NCBI GenBank assembly: GCA_018657655.1 | Contig: JABHWQ010000426.1 | Span: 1-6,204, forward strand | Direction of reading: 5' to 3' | DNA from: Chloroflexota bacterium | GTDB lineage: Bacteria; Chloroflexota; Dehalococcoidia; SZUA-161; SpSt-899 | DNA length: 6,204 bases | Shown: piece by piece, positions 1 to 5,246 of the stretch | Position numbering within the stretch: the first letter of the stretch is position 1 | Layout: each line of letters starts with the position of its first letter | Notes under the pieces: generated by a model | Told to the model about the DNA's origin: nothing | What the model saw: the letters and a program-made list of their open reading frames with translations, nothing else | Databases searched by the model: none | Translations under genes and position numbers: made by a program

Positions 1-761
1 GAGAGGAGGGGATGTGTGCAACATGCATACACTTCCTTGGCACCATATTTGGAGAGCGCAGTAGCAGCCGATGTTATTGATCCGGCAGAGTCGATTTCAT
101 CATCAAACAGGAGAGTGGGTCGGCCTTCGACTTCACCGATAACATGATGAATCTCAGTACTATCCGTGTTGTCGATGCGCCTCTTTTCTATGATTGCTAG
201 TGGAGCATTGAGCCGTTCTGCCAAATCACGAGCTCGTTTTGAAATGCCAACGTCGGTAGCCACAACGACCAAGTCTTCGAGTTTCTTTTCTGCAAAGTAA
301 TCGCTCAGGATATAAAGAGCAGTCAGCTCATCTACAGGGATGCTGAAAAATCCCTGTATCTGACCTGCGTGGAGATCGAGGGCAAGAACTCGCCCAGCTC
401 CGGCTACGGTTATCAGATCGGCTACGAGCCGAGCAGGGATGGGAACACGTGGCTGATCTTTTTTATCGGTCCGCGCATATCCGTAATAAGGCAACACCGC
501 CGTGACTCGTTTTGCAGAGGCTCTCCGCGCCGCATCTATCATAATAAGGAGTTCCATCAGGCTTCTGTTCACAGGAGTAGAGATTGGCTGAACAATGAAT
601 ACATCTCGTCCACGCACGTTTTCAAGAATACGAACAAAAATATTTTCATTACCAAACTGAGACACTTCTATTTGCCCCGGTGGAGTGCCCAAGTATTCAC
701 AGATCGAGTTAATCAGTTCTGGATGCGTATTCCCACTGAAAATCTTCAGTTCGTCAGCCAA
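1..761 (-). CDS. prs: Ribose-phosphate pyrophosphokinase (PRPP synthetase), 3' end cut by window
   Basis: Makes 5-phosphoribosyl-1-pyrophosphate from ribose 5-phosphate and ATP, the cytosolic precursor for purines, pyrimidines, NAD, histidine and tryptophan. The 253 visible residues include FGNEN (36-40), PYYGYARTDKKD (91-102), DLHAGQIQGFF (129-139, with the family's catalytic histidine at 131), TDVG followed by KRAR, and the PRPP-binding loop DDEIDSAGS (220-228). About 60 C-terminal residues of the usual ~315 lie beyond the left edge. I chose the TTG at 759-761 because a GGAGG lies 8 nt upstream, no ATG or GTG is available, and the frame is closed by a TAA at 780-782. The gene follows the crotonase gene by 41 bp on the same strand with no terminator between, so co-transcription is likely. 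The loop differs from the enterobacterial DDMIDTGGT form and FGNEN replaces the usual F-[SA]-[DN]-G-E. This is a variant I associate with Chloroflexota, and I see no sign of inactivation. Identity is very secure. Confidence 0.96.
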   Translation of the reverse strand, partial: MADELKIFSGNTHPELINSICEYLGTPPGQIEVSQFGNENIFVRILENVRGRDVFIVQPISTPVNRSLMELLIMIDAARRASAKRVTAVLPYYGYARTDKKDQPRVPIPARLVADLITVAGAGRVLALDLHAGQIQGFFSIPVDELTALYILSDYFAEKKLEDLVVVATDVGISKRARDLAERLNAPLAIIEKRRIDNTDSTEIHHVIGEVEGRPTLLFDDEIDSAGSITSAATALSKYGAKEVYACCTHPLL

Positions 762-769
762 CAGTGATG

Positions 770-774
770 CCTCC
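770..774 (-). promoter_or_regulatory. Shine-Dalgarno site fixing the TTG start of prs
   Basis: On the minus strand this reads GGAGG, 8 nt before the TTG at 759-761. A second in-frame TTG at 774-776 overlaps the site and would have no ribosome binding site of its own, so the downstream TTG is preferred. Confidence 0.75.
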
Positions 775-802
775 AACCATTATTTTGAATCCCGAAGACA
801 AG

Positions 803-1597
803 TCATTTCCCTTTGTATACGGGTTCTCTTTTCTCAAGCCATGCAGCCACGCCTTCTTCATGGTCTTTGGTGAACATCGTCATAGCGGTGGCAGCCGCAG
901 TCAAATCAAGATTTGTGGATAGATCAGTACCTAATCCTTTATAAACTAACTGTTTCACAAATCGGGTTACGATGGGTGAACTTTTGGCTATGCTTTCGGC
1001 CAGTTTTCTCGTTTCCTGTTGCAAGTCATCGGATGATACCACTTTACTCAGGAGACCGATTTCGAGTGACTCTTCGGCGGAAACCCATCTGCCGGTATAG
1101 AGTATGTCCAAAGCATTGCTCAGTCCTACTATCCTAGGGAGAAGATAGCAGGCACCGGAATCAGGAACCAACGCTGTGGCAATCTGGGCTGCCATGAATC
1201 TGGATTTGTCGCAACCTATACGAATATCGCAAGCACATGGCCAATCAAATCCACCACCAACCGCGAGCCCATTAATGGAAGCTATTGTGGGTATCGGCAT
1301 GTTCCATAATTTTTCGGTGATGCCATGAACTACCTTACGAACCCACTTCCGCATCTGCTCCATATTCCAATCTGCATAAACATCATCATCAGCTATGTCA
1401 CCTCCGCCGCAGAATGCTTTTGTACCGGCTCCTGTAAAAACGAGTACCCGCAGATCATCATCCTGGGCTACATCGGCAAGAGCCGTATTAAGCTCCTTCA
1501 TCATTTGCTGGTTTACAGAATTGGCTCTGTCGGGGCGATTGAGGGTAAGCGTGGCGATGTTGTTCTCTTTTTCGAGTTTAATGGTTTCGAAATCCAA
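803..1597 (-). CDS. Enoyl-CoA hydratase/isomerase (crotonase) family protein, isomerase-like active site
   Basis: A 264-residue protein covering the whole crotonase fold. Seen: LTLNRPDRANSVN (17-29), the oxyanion-hole segment AFCGGGDI (61-68), NGLAVGGGF (109-117), CACDIRIG (121-128), LVPDSG (143-148), GRWVSAEESLEIGLLSKVV and a C-terminal EGVAAWLEKREPVYKG, all usual for acyl-CoA-binding crotonases. By eye alignment with rat mitochondrial crotonase, catalytic Glu144 becomes Asp118 and Glu164 becomes Gln138. Meanwhile Asp146 in LVPDSG matches the aspartate used by PaaG-type enoyl-CoA isomerases. A plain hydratase is therefore doubtful, and an isomerase or other acyl-CoA activity is more likely; the substrate is unknown. 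The TTG start at 1595-1597 is chosen because AGGAGG lies 6 nt upstream. A longer reading frame to 1666 runs through the likely promoter and adds 23 residues unlike the family. It is the first gene of a minus-strand unit leading into prs. Confidence 0.9.
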   Translation of the reverse strand: MDFETIKLEKENNIATLTLNRPDRANSVNQQMMKELNTALADVAQDDDLRVLVFTGAGTKAFCGGGDIADDDVYADWNMEQMRKWVRKVVHGITEKLWNMPIPTIASINGLAVGGGFDWPCACDIRIGCDKSRFMAAQIATALVPDSGACYLLPRIVGLSNALDILYTGRWVSAEESLEIGLLSKVVSSDDLQQETRKLAESIAKSSPIVTRFVKQLVYKGLGTDLSTNLDLTAAATAMTMFTKDHEEGVAAWLEKREPVYKGK

Positions 1598-1603
1598 CTG
1601 TCT

Positions 1604-1609
1604 CCTCCT
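1604..1609 (-). promoter_or_regulatory. Strong Shine-Dalgarno site for the crotonase-family gene
   Basis: The minus strand reads AGGAGG here, with 6 nt to the TTG at 1595-1597. It decides the start against the longer frame beginning at 1666 (also a TTG), which has no comparable site. Confidence 0.8.
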
Positions 1610-1637
1610 GAATGTACGGTGGCAAAGGAACAAATAA

Positions 1638-1666
1638 ACTATAGCACAAGGGTTACCATGGGGCAA
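1638..1666 (-). promoter_or_regulatory. Likely sigma-70-type promoter for the crotonase-prs unit
   Basis: On the minus strand, TTGCCC (1661-1666) and TATAGT (1638-1643) are separated by exactly 17 bp. Transcription would start near 1631, giving a leader of roughly 35 nt before the TTG start at 1597. The match is 4 of 6 and 5 of 6 to the consensus. It is found by eye only, but position and spacing are right, and it lies inside the rejected N-terminal extension of the crotonase frame. Confidence 0.6.
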
Positions 1667-1766
1667 TGACGATGATGACTCGCCAGCTTGGGCATCTTAA
1701 ATTGCAGTAGCTTCGGTCAAAAGGAAACTACTTATCAACACAAAAAGCATACTCCTTTTGAGGCCG

Positions 1767-1791
1767 TACCTCTCAGCTTCCTCTGAAGGTA
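1767..1791. repeat. Inverted repeat / bulged hairpin in intergenic region
   Basis: TACCT-C-TCAG pairs with CTGA-AGGTA around the loop CTTCCT, giving nine base pairs with one bulged C. There is no T tract after it on either strand, so it is not a standard terminator. Function unknown. Confidence 0.45.
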
Positions 1792-1924
1792 TGTAAGCAG
1801 GGCTGTTCGAGACTTTTAGCCAAATTTGTCATTTGAGCTTACTCCAGAGCTATTTCTGGGAACATGATGGAATAGTAGCGAAGCATGCGCAAAGGAAAAT
1901 CGGTTCAAGTTTAGGCTTCTATCA

Positions 1925-1936
1925 CATCATATGATG
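1925..1936. repeat. Perfect 12-bp palindrome CATCATATGATG
   Basis: The sequence is its own reverse complement with no spacer, a form typical of a dimeric regulator's binding site. It lies about 40 bp upstream of the tRNA-Arg -35 box and about 260 bp upstream of the crotonase promoter. It is a candidate operator only, since a 12-bp palindrome can arise by chance in AT-rich DNA. Confidence 0.35.
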
Positions 1937-1976
1937 CAAAGCTAATCTTGATACTGACCATTGAAGTTACTTACCC

Positions 1977-2005
1977 TTGAAGCCCAATAGTAAAAGTAGT
2001 AATAT
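1977..2005 (+). promoter_or_regulatory. Promoter for tRNA-Arg, possibly also for porGDAB
   Basis: TTGAAG (1977-1982) and TAATAT (2000-2005) are 17 bp apart. Expected initiation at about 2012-2013 falls one or two bases before the mature tRNA 5' end at 2014, so the precursor would have almost no leader. No other promoter is visible in the 22 bp between the tRNA and porG, so this one may drive the por operon as well. Confidence 0.65.
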
Positions 2006-2013
2006 TAAGCAAT

Positions 2014-2088
2014 GCCCCTGTAGCTCAGAGGATAGAGCACCGGCCTCCGGAGCCGGGAGCGAGAGTTCGAGTCTCTCCAGGGGTACCA
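2014..2088 (+). tRNA. tRNA-Arg (anticodon CCG)
   Basis: A full 75-nt cloverleaf with encoded CCA. The acceptor GCCCCTG pairs with CAGGGGT, where the first pair is a G-T wobble. The D stem is GCTC/GAGC with loop AGAGGATA. The anticodon stem CCGGC/GCCGG encloses loop CTCCGGA, so the anticodon at 2047-2049 is CCG, reading the arginine codon CGG. A 4-nt variable loop, T stem GAGAG/CTCTC with loop TTCGAGT, discriminator A and CCA follow. It lies immediately upstream of porG on the same strand and probably shares its transcript. Confidence 0.97.
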
Positions 2089-2098
2089 TATCAAACGT

Positions 2099-2105
2099 AG
2101 GAGGT
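2099..2105 (+). promoter_or_regulatory. Shine-Dalgarno site fixing the TTG start of porG
   Basis: AGGAGGT lies 5 nt before the TTG at 2111-2113 and only 10 nt after the tRNA-Arg CCA end. It supports a TTG start whose product begins exactly where PorG proteins normally begin. Confidence 0.85.
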
Positions 2106-2110
2106 CAGAT

Positions 2111-2668
2111 TTGCCTATTACGGAAGTACGCTGGCATGGACGAGGCGGTCAGGGGGCAGTCACCTCTGCCGAACTAATCGCGCTTGCAGCCATAAATAAA
2201 GACAAATATGCCCAGTCCTTTCCAAGCTTTGGCCCCGAGAGGAGAGGGGCTCCTGTACAAGCCTTCCTTAGGGTTGGCGACGAGCCTATCAGAGTGAGGT
2301 CAGAGATAGCCGAACCGGATGTTGTGGTGGTACTCAATCCGGATTTGCTCCGTGTGGTGAATGTGACCTCCGGACTCAAGAGTGGCGGGGCGCTAATTGT
2401 CAACACGAAGAAATCGCTTGACGAGATAAAATCGAGCTATGGCGATGGTTTCAAAGTTGCCACAGTCAATGCTATGAAAATAGCACGTGAATCCATCGGT
2501 TTGCCGATTACCAATACCACGATGATTGGCGCCTTGCTGAAAGTAAGCGGTTTATTGGAGCTCGATGATATGATAGGTCCCCTGGAGCACCGGTTTGGAA
2601 AAGTTGCCCAAAAGAACATCACTGCCATGAAAAGGGCTTTCGAAGAAATCATTGTGGAGGGGCAGTAA
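2111..2668 (+). CDS. porG: Pyruvate/2-oxoacid:ferredoxin oxidoreductase, gamma subunit
   Basis: The 185-residue gamma subunit of the four-subunit CoA-acetylating enzyme that oxidises pyruvate to acetyl-CoA and CO2 with ferredoxin as acceptor, in the cytoplasm. It is a complete single catalytic-domain protein: the glycine-rich GRGGQGAVTS at 10-19 and SFGPERRGAPVQAF at about 39-52 are the family hallmarks, followed by PDVVVVLNPDLL and a C-terminal IGALLKVSGLLELDDM segment. Length is normal for stand-alone gamma subunits. It starts with TTG at 2111, 22 bp after tRNA-Arg, with a strong ribosome binding site. Only one base separates its stop from porD, and the codons for its last residues (VEGQ) contain the porD ribosome binding site. 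The gamma-delta-alpha-beta gene order is the classical POR/VOR order. Pyruvate is favoured as substrate from PorA, but a branched-chain 2-oxoacid enzyme is not excluded. Confidence 0.93.
   Translation: MPITEVRWHGRGGQGAVTSAELIALAAINKDKYAQSFPSFGPERRGAPVQAFLRVGDEPIRVRSEIAEPDVVVVLNPDLLRVVNVTSGLKSGGALIVNTKKSLDEIKSSYGDGFKVATVNAMKIARESIGLPITNTTMIGALLKVSGLLELDDMIGPLEHRFGKVAQKNITAMKRAFEEIIVEGQ
2656..2662 (+). promoter_or_regulatory. Shine-Dalgarno site for porD inside the 3' end of porG
   Basis: GGAGGGG lies 7 nt before the ATG at 2670. It excludes the in-frame TTG at 2652, which would start the protein within porG and add six unlikely residues. Confidence 0.75.
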
Positions 2669-2669
2669 G

Positions 2670-2954
2670 ATGGCCGATCTAACATGGAAAGATATGGAAA
2701 TAGGGAACATAGTCACCACTCCGGGAAGCGCCCAATCGTATTGCACCGGTGATTGGAGATCGGACAGGCCCAGCAAAGTTTTTGAGGACTGCATAAAGTG
2801 TGGCATGTGCTGGCTCTACTGTCCCGAGGCTGCCATCATACGTAAGGAAGACGGCATGTACGACTTTGACCTCTTCTATTGCAAAGGATGCGGCATTTGT
2901 GCCGAGGAATGCCCCAAAAAATGCATATCCATGGCTGAAGAGGAGGAGGTCTAA
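2670..2954 (+). CDS. porD: Pyruvate/2-oxoacid:ferredoxin oxidoreductase, delta subunit (2x[4Fe-4S] ferredoxin)
   Basis: A 94-residue iron-sulfur subunit that relays electrons from the PorB cluster to external ferredoxin. Two complete C-x2-C-x2-C-x3-C-P motifs are visible: Cys41/44/47/51 and Cys71/74/77/81. The N-terminal TGDWRSDRP (26-34) is the conserved lead-in of POR/VOR delta subunits and separates them from generic ferredoxins. Two further cysteines, Cys25 and Cys85, lie outside the motifs. The ATG at 2670 is preferred over an upstream in-frame TTG because of its ribosome binding site and the family-like N-terminus. The gene is one base after porG and its TAA shares a base with the porA ATG (TAATG), indicating translational coupling. 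Its acidic tail (MAEEEEV) is encoded by the GAGGAGGAGG run that serves as the porA ribosome binding site. Confidence 0.94.
   Translation: MADLTWKDMEIGNIVTTPGSAQSYCTGDWRSDRPSKVFEDCIKCGMCWLYCPEAAIIRKEDGMYDFDLFYCKGCGICAEECPKKCISMAEEEEV
2941..2950 (+). promoter_or_regulatory. Extended Shine-Dalgarno run for porA inside porD
   Basis: AGGAGGAGGT holds two overlapping anti-16S matches, 3 to 7 nt before the porA ATG at 2954. It is unusually long and also encodes the glutamates at the end of PorD. It suggests high porA translation. Confidence 0.75.
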
Positions 2955-4129
2955 TGGCGAAGAAAATTGGACTGGAAGGCTCGCTGGCAATATCCGAAGC
3001 CGTAAAGCTATCTAATACTGATGTTGTTGCCGCATATCCTATTACTCCTCAAACCCATATTGTCGAGAGCCTTGCTGAGATGGTGGCCAATGGTGAACTT
3101 GACGCCGAGTATGTACCGGTGGAATCAGAACATTCTGCTATGAGCGTTTGCCTGGGGTCATCAGCAACAGGTGCCAGGACTTTCACCGCGACTGCCAGTC
3201 AGGGTTTGGAATTAATGCATGAAGTACTCTATGTTGCTTCCTCCATGCGCCTACCTATCGTGATGGCCGTAGCAAACAGGGCTCTATCTGCCCCACTTAG
3301 CGTCTGGGGAGACCACTCAGATGTTATGGCTGTCAGGGATGTCGGCTGGATTCAAGTCTTTGCAGAGAATGCTCAAGAAGCTCACGACCTCGTTTTGTGG
3401 GCTTTCAGAGTGGGCGAGGACCCGGATGCATTACTTCCGGTGATGTTGAATATTGATGGATTTAATCTTTCTCATGTGACTGAGCCCGTTTTACTTAACG
3501 AGCAAGCAGATGTTGACAAGTTCCTACCTGTCAACAGGTATCCTTTGCCTTTGCATCCCGATAAACCGGTCACAATGGGAGCCTTCGGCCCTCCATTTAT
3601 CTACACTGAAGCGAAGAAAGCTCAAGAAGTCGCCTTCTCGAAATCTAAAGATGTGATAATGAAAGGATGGGACGAATTTGAGCAGGTATTCGGTCGAAAG
3701 TATTCTCCCATCGAAACCTACAAAACTGATGATGCTGAAACTCTGCTCCTGACTATGGGGAGTCTAAGCGAGACAGCCAGCCTGGCTGTAGATAACATGA
3801 GAGATCAGGGCAAAAAAGTGGGGCTGTTGAGAATTCGGCTTTGGAGACCTTTCCCGTTTACCGAACTGCGTAAGGCAGTTGCGAATACAAAGGTTCTGGT
3901 TGTACTCGATAGATGCTTGTCAATTGGTGGGCCTGGCGGACCGGTTGCTTCCGAAATACGATCAGCACTATATGATCAGGAGAAAAGGCCTAAAGTGGTG
4001 AGCCTTATCGGTGGCCTGGGCGGACGCGATGTAACTCCGACTGACTTTGAGTACATGGTAAACAGGGGCGTGGAAATCGCTGAAAAAGGAAGTGACGCCG
4101 AGTATGAAATGATAGGGGTGCGAGAATGA
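2954..4129 (+). CDS. porA: Pyruvate:ferredoxin oxidoreductase, alpha subunit
   Basis: The 391-residue alpha subunit, normal length for stand-alone PorA. It supplies the pyrimidine-binding half of the thiamine diphosphate site. Seen: DVVAAYPITPQT (23-34; the TP-containing motif holds the substrate-contacting threonine in characterised PFORs), VESEHSAM (56-63, with Glu59 the likely thiamine-activating glutamate), TASQGL (80-85), ANRALSAP (107-114, with Arg109 matching the pyruvate-binding arginine), WGDHSD (118-123) and PVTMGAF (205-211). A second domain from about 263 carries TMGSLSETA, RLWRPFP (296-302) and SIGGPGGPV. The NRALSAP segment favours pyruvate (or branched-chain oxoacids) over 2-oxoglutarate, whose KorA proteins have a PSTG-type motif instead. 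Its ATG shares a base with the porD stop, and its TGA overlaps porB as ATGA, so all three are coupled. Confidence 0.95.
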   Translation: MAKKIGLEGSLAISEAVKLSNTDVVAAYPITPQTHIVESLAEMVANGELDAEYVPVESEHSAMSVCLGSSATGARTFTATASQGLELMHEVLYVASSMRLPIVMAVANRALSAPLSVWGDHSDVMAVRDVGWIQVFAENAQEAHDLVLWAFRVGEDPDALLPVMLNIDGFNLSHVTEPVLLNEQADVDKFLPVNRYPLPLHPDKPVTMGAFGPPFIYTEAKKAQEVAFSKSKDVIMKGWDEFEQVFGRKYSPIETYKTDDAETLLLTMGSLSETASLAVDNMRDQGKKVGLLRIRLWRPFPFTELRKAVANTKVLVVLDRCLSIGGPGGPVASEIRSALYDQEKRPKVVSLIGGLGGRDVTPTDFEYMVNRGVEIAEKGSDAEYEMIGVRE

Positions 4130-5049
4130 CTCAGGAATTTATAAAGTTCGGAAAACGCGAAATTACTATGGACGAGCCTTTTGCACCCGGGCACAGGGGT
4201 TGCATCGGTTGCGGTGAAGCTCTGGCTGTCAGGCTGGCTATGAAAGCTCTGGGCAGAGATGTGGTAATCGCCAACGCCACCGGTTGTATTGAGATTATAT
4301 CTTCTCCATTACCGGATACTTCCTGGCAAGTTCCATGGATACATACTCTTTTTGAGAACACCGCGGCAGTCGCTTCCGGTGTTGAATCGGGATTAAAAGT
4401 ACTCCAGCGAAAAGGCCGTATACCCCAGAAGCATGTGGATATAGTAGCAATTGGCGGAGATGGCGCTACAGCCGATATCGGTATCCAGGCGTTGTCCGGC
4501 GCACTCGAAAGAGGTCATGATTTTATCTACCTCTGTTTTGACAACGAAGCCTATATGAATACCGGGATTCAGCGTTCTAGCGCCACGCCATACGGCGCAT
4601 CAACTACTACTGCACCGGCCGGTAAAACCAGTATTGGACAGCAGACGCAGAAAAAGAACATGCCTGCCATCGCCGTTGCCCACGGCATTCCTTATGTGGC
4701 CACTGCCAGCCCGAGCTTTCCGTTCGATATGATGGAAAAAGTGAAGAAGGCGGCAGATGTTGAAGGACCGGCATACGTACATATCTTGTCTGTCTGTGAT
4801 ACCGGTTGGAGAACTCCGACGAATTTAAGCGTTACAATTGGCCGACTAGCGGTACAGACCGGAATCTTCCCTCTGTACGAAGTTGAGAACGGTGTATACA
4901 AACTGAATGTGGATAAGGACCTCAAACCGGTTGCTGACTACCTCAAGAAACAAGGTCGTTTCAGACATCTTTCAGATGATGAAATTCAAAAGATACAGGA
5001 TCGAGTTACCGAGGAATATGCCAAGTTAAAGGCGAAGGTTGCCGGCTAG
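4126..5049 (+). CDS. porB: Pyruvate:ferredoxin oxidoreductase, beta subunit (thiamine diphosphate-binding)
   Basis: The 307-residue beta subunit that binds the diphosphate of thiamine and the [4Fe-4S] cluster nearest the active site. Visible cluster ligands are Cys26 and Cys29 (GCIGCGEA), Cys54 (NATGCIE) and Cys224 (SVCDTGW), giving the family spacing of C-x2-C, a third cysteine 24 residues later and a distal fourth. The thiamine motif begins GGDGAT (110-115) and ends DNEAYMNTG (139-147). TSIGQQTQKKN (168-178) and WRTPTNL are also typical. All key residues are present. The start overlaps the porA stop (ATGA) with only a weak G-rich ribosome binding site, so translation is probably coupled to porA. 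It is the last por gene, followed by a hairpin and then tRNA-Asn. Length and spacing exclude a KorB-type enzyme less firmly than PorA does. Confidence 0.95.
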   Translation: MTQEFIKFGKREITMDEPFAPGHRGCIGCGEALAVRLAMKALGRDVVIANATGCIEIISSPLPDTSWQVPWIHTLFENTAAVASGVESGLKVLQRKGRIPQKHVDIVAIGGDGATADIGIQALSGALERGHDFIYLCFDNEAYMNTGIQRSSATPYGASTTTAPAGKTSIGQQTQKKNMPAIAVAHGIPYVATASPSFPFDMMEKVKKAADVEGPAYVHILSVCDTGWRTPTNLSVTIGRLAVQTGIFPLYEVENGVYKLNVDKDLKPVADYLKKQGRFRHLSDDEIQKIQDRVTEEYAKLKAKVAG

Positions 5050-5067
5050 GGAATGGAAGTGACGCAG

Positions 5068-5096
5068 GATTGAAACTGTATCATTCAGTCTCAATC
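5068..5096 (+). terminator. Hairpin after porB, weak terminator or 3'-end stabiliser
   Basis: GATTGA-A-ACTG pairs with CAGT-C-TCAATC around loop TATCATT: ten base pairs with one internal A-C mismatch, 19 bp after the porB stop. The following bases (TCCTTGACTTT) are only partly T-rich, and the -35 box of the tRNA-Asn promoter begins 4 bases later. It may be an inefficient terminator or an mRNA-stabilising structure. Confidence 0.4.
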
Positions 5097-5099
5097 TCC

Positions 5100-5129
5100 T
5101 TGACTTTGCATCCCAAATTAGGGGATAAT
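5100..5129 (+). promoter_or_regulatory. Promoter for tRNA-Asn
   Basis: TTGACT (5100-5105) and GATAAT (5124-5129) are each five of six to consensus and are separated by 18 bp. Initiation near 5136 would give a leader of about 24 nt before the tRNA. This lets tRNA-Asn be transcribed independently of the por operon. Confidence 0.7.
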
Positions 5130-5159
5130 GGTCATCGGTACCTTTGATGGTTACCGCGT

Positions 5160-5234
5160 TCCTCGATAGCTCAGCGGTAGAGCGGGCGGCTGTTAACCGC
5201 TAGGTCGTAGGTTCGAATCCTACTCGAGGAGCCA
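5160..5234 (+). tRNA. tRNA-Asn (anticodon GTT)
   Basis: A complete 75-nt cloverleaf with encoded CCA. The acceptor TCCTCGA pairs with TCGAGGA, the D stem is GCTC/GAGC with loop AGCGGTA, and the anticodon stem GGCGG/CCGCT encloses CTGTTAA, so the anticodon at 5192-5194 is GTT (Asn codons AAC and AAT). The variable loop is AGGTC, the T stem GTAGG/CCTAC with loop TTCGAAT, and the discriminator G. It has its own promoter upstream and a strong terminator 12 bases after its CCA. Confidence 0.98.
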
Positions 5235-5246
5235 AAGCTTAAAACG

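Larger units (their letters stand above)
1667..1976. other. Divergent intergenic region without a recognisable gene
   Basis: About 310 bp lie between the crotonase promoter (minus strand) and the tRNA-Arg promoter (plus strand). I see no convincing reading frame on either strand. It holds a bulged hairpin (1767-1791), a small 5-bp hairpin CCAGA/TCTGG (1844-1859), a perfect 12-bp palindrome (1925-1936) and two copies of TTGAAG 16 bp apart (1961-1966 and 1977-1982), the second serving as the -35 box for tRNA-Arg. It could hold regulator sites or a small RNA, but nothing here proves either. Confidence 0.5.

Noticed and set aside
369..767. Plus-strand 132-codon frame opposite prs
   Set aside because: It is antisense to a clearly conserved prs sequence and has no plausible domain or ribosome binding site.
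1598..1666. N-terminal extension of the crotonase frame to a TTG at 1666
   Set aside because: The extra 23 residues are not family-like, overlap a good promoter, and the TTG at 1597 has AGGAGG at ideal spacing.
1732..1740. TTATCAACA, one base from a DnaA box (TTATCCACA)
   Set aside because: Single imperfect copy with no AT-rich element, no other boxes and no origin-linked genes nearby.
1844..1859. Small hairpin CCAGA/TCTGG as a terminator
   Set aside because: Only 5 bp and not followed by a T run on either strand.
2014..2088. tRNA-Arg as an attachment site for an integrated element
   Set aside because: No second copy of the tRNA 3' end and no integrase or phage-like gene in the window; the downstream genes are core metabolism.
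1977..2177. Plus-strand reading frame running through tRNA-Arg
   Set aside because: It crosses a certain tRNA gene and the porG start in another frame, and its product has no recognisable pattern.
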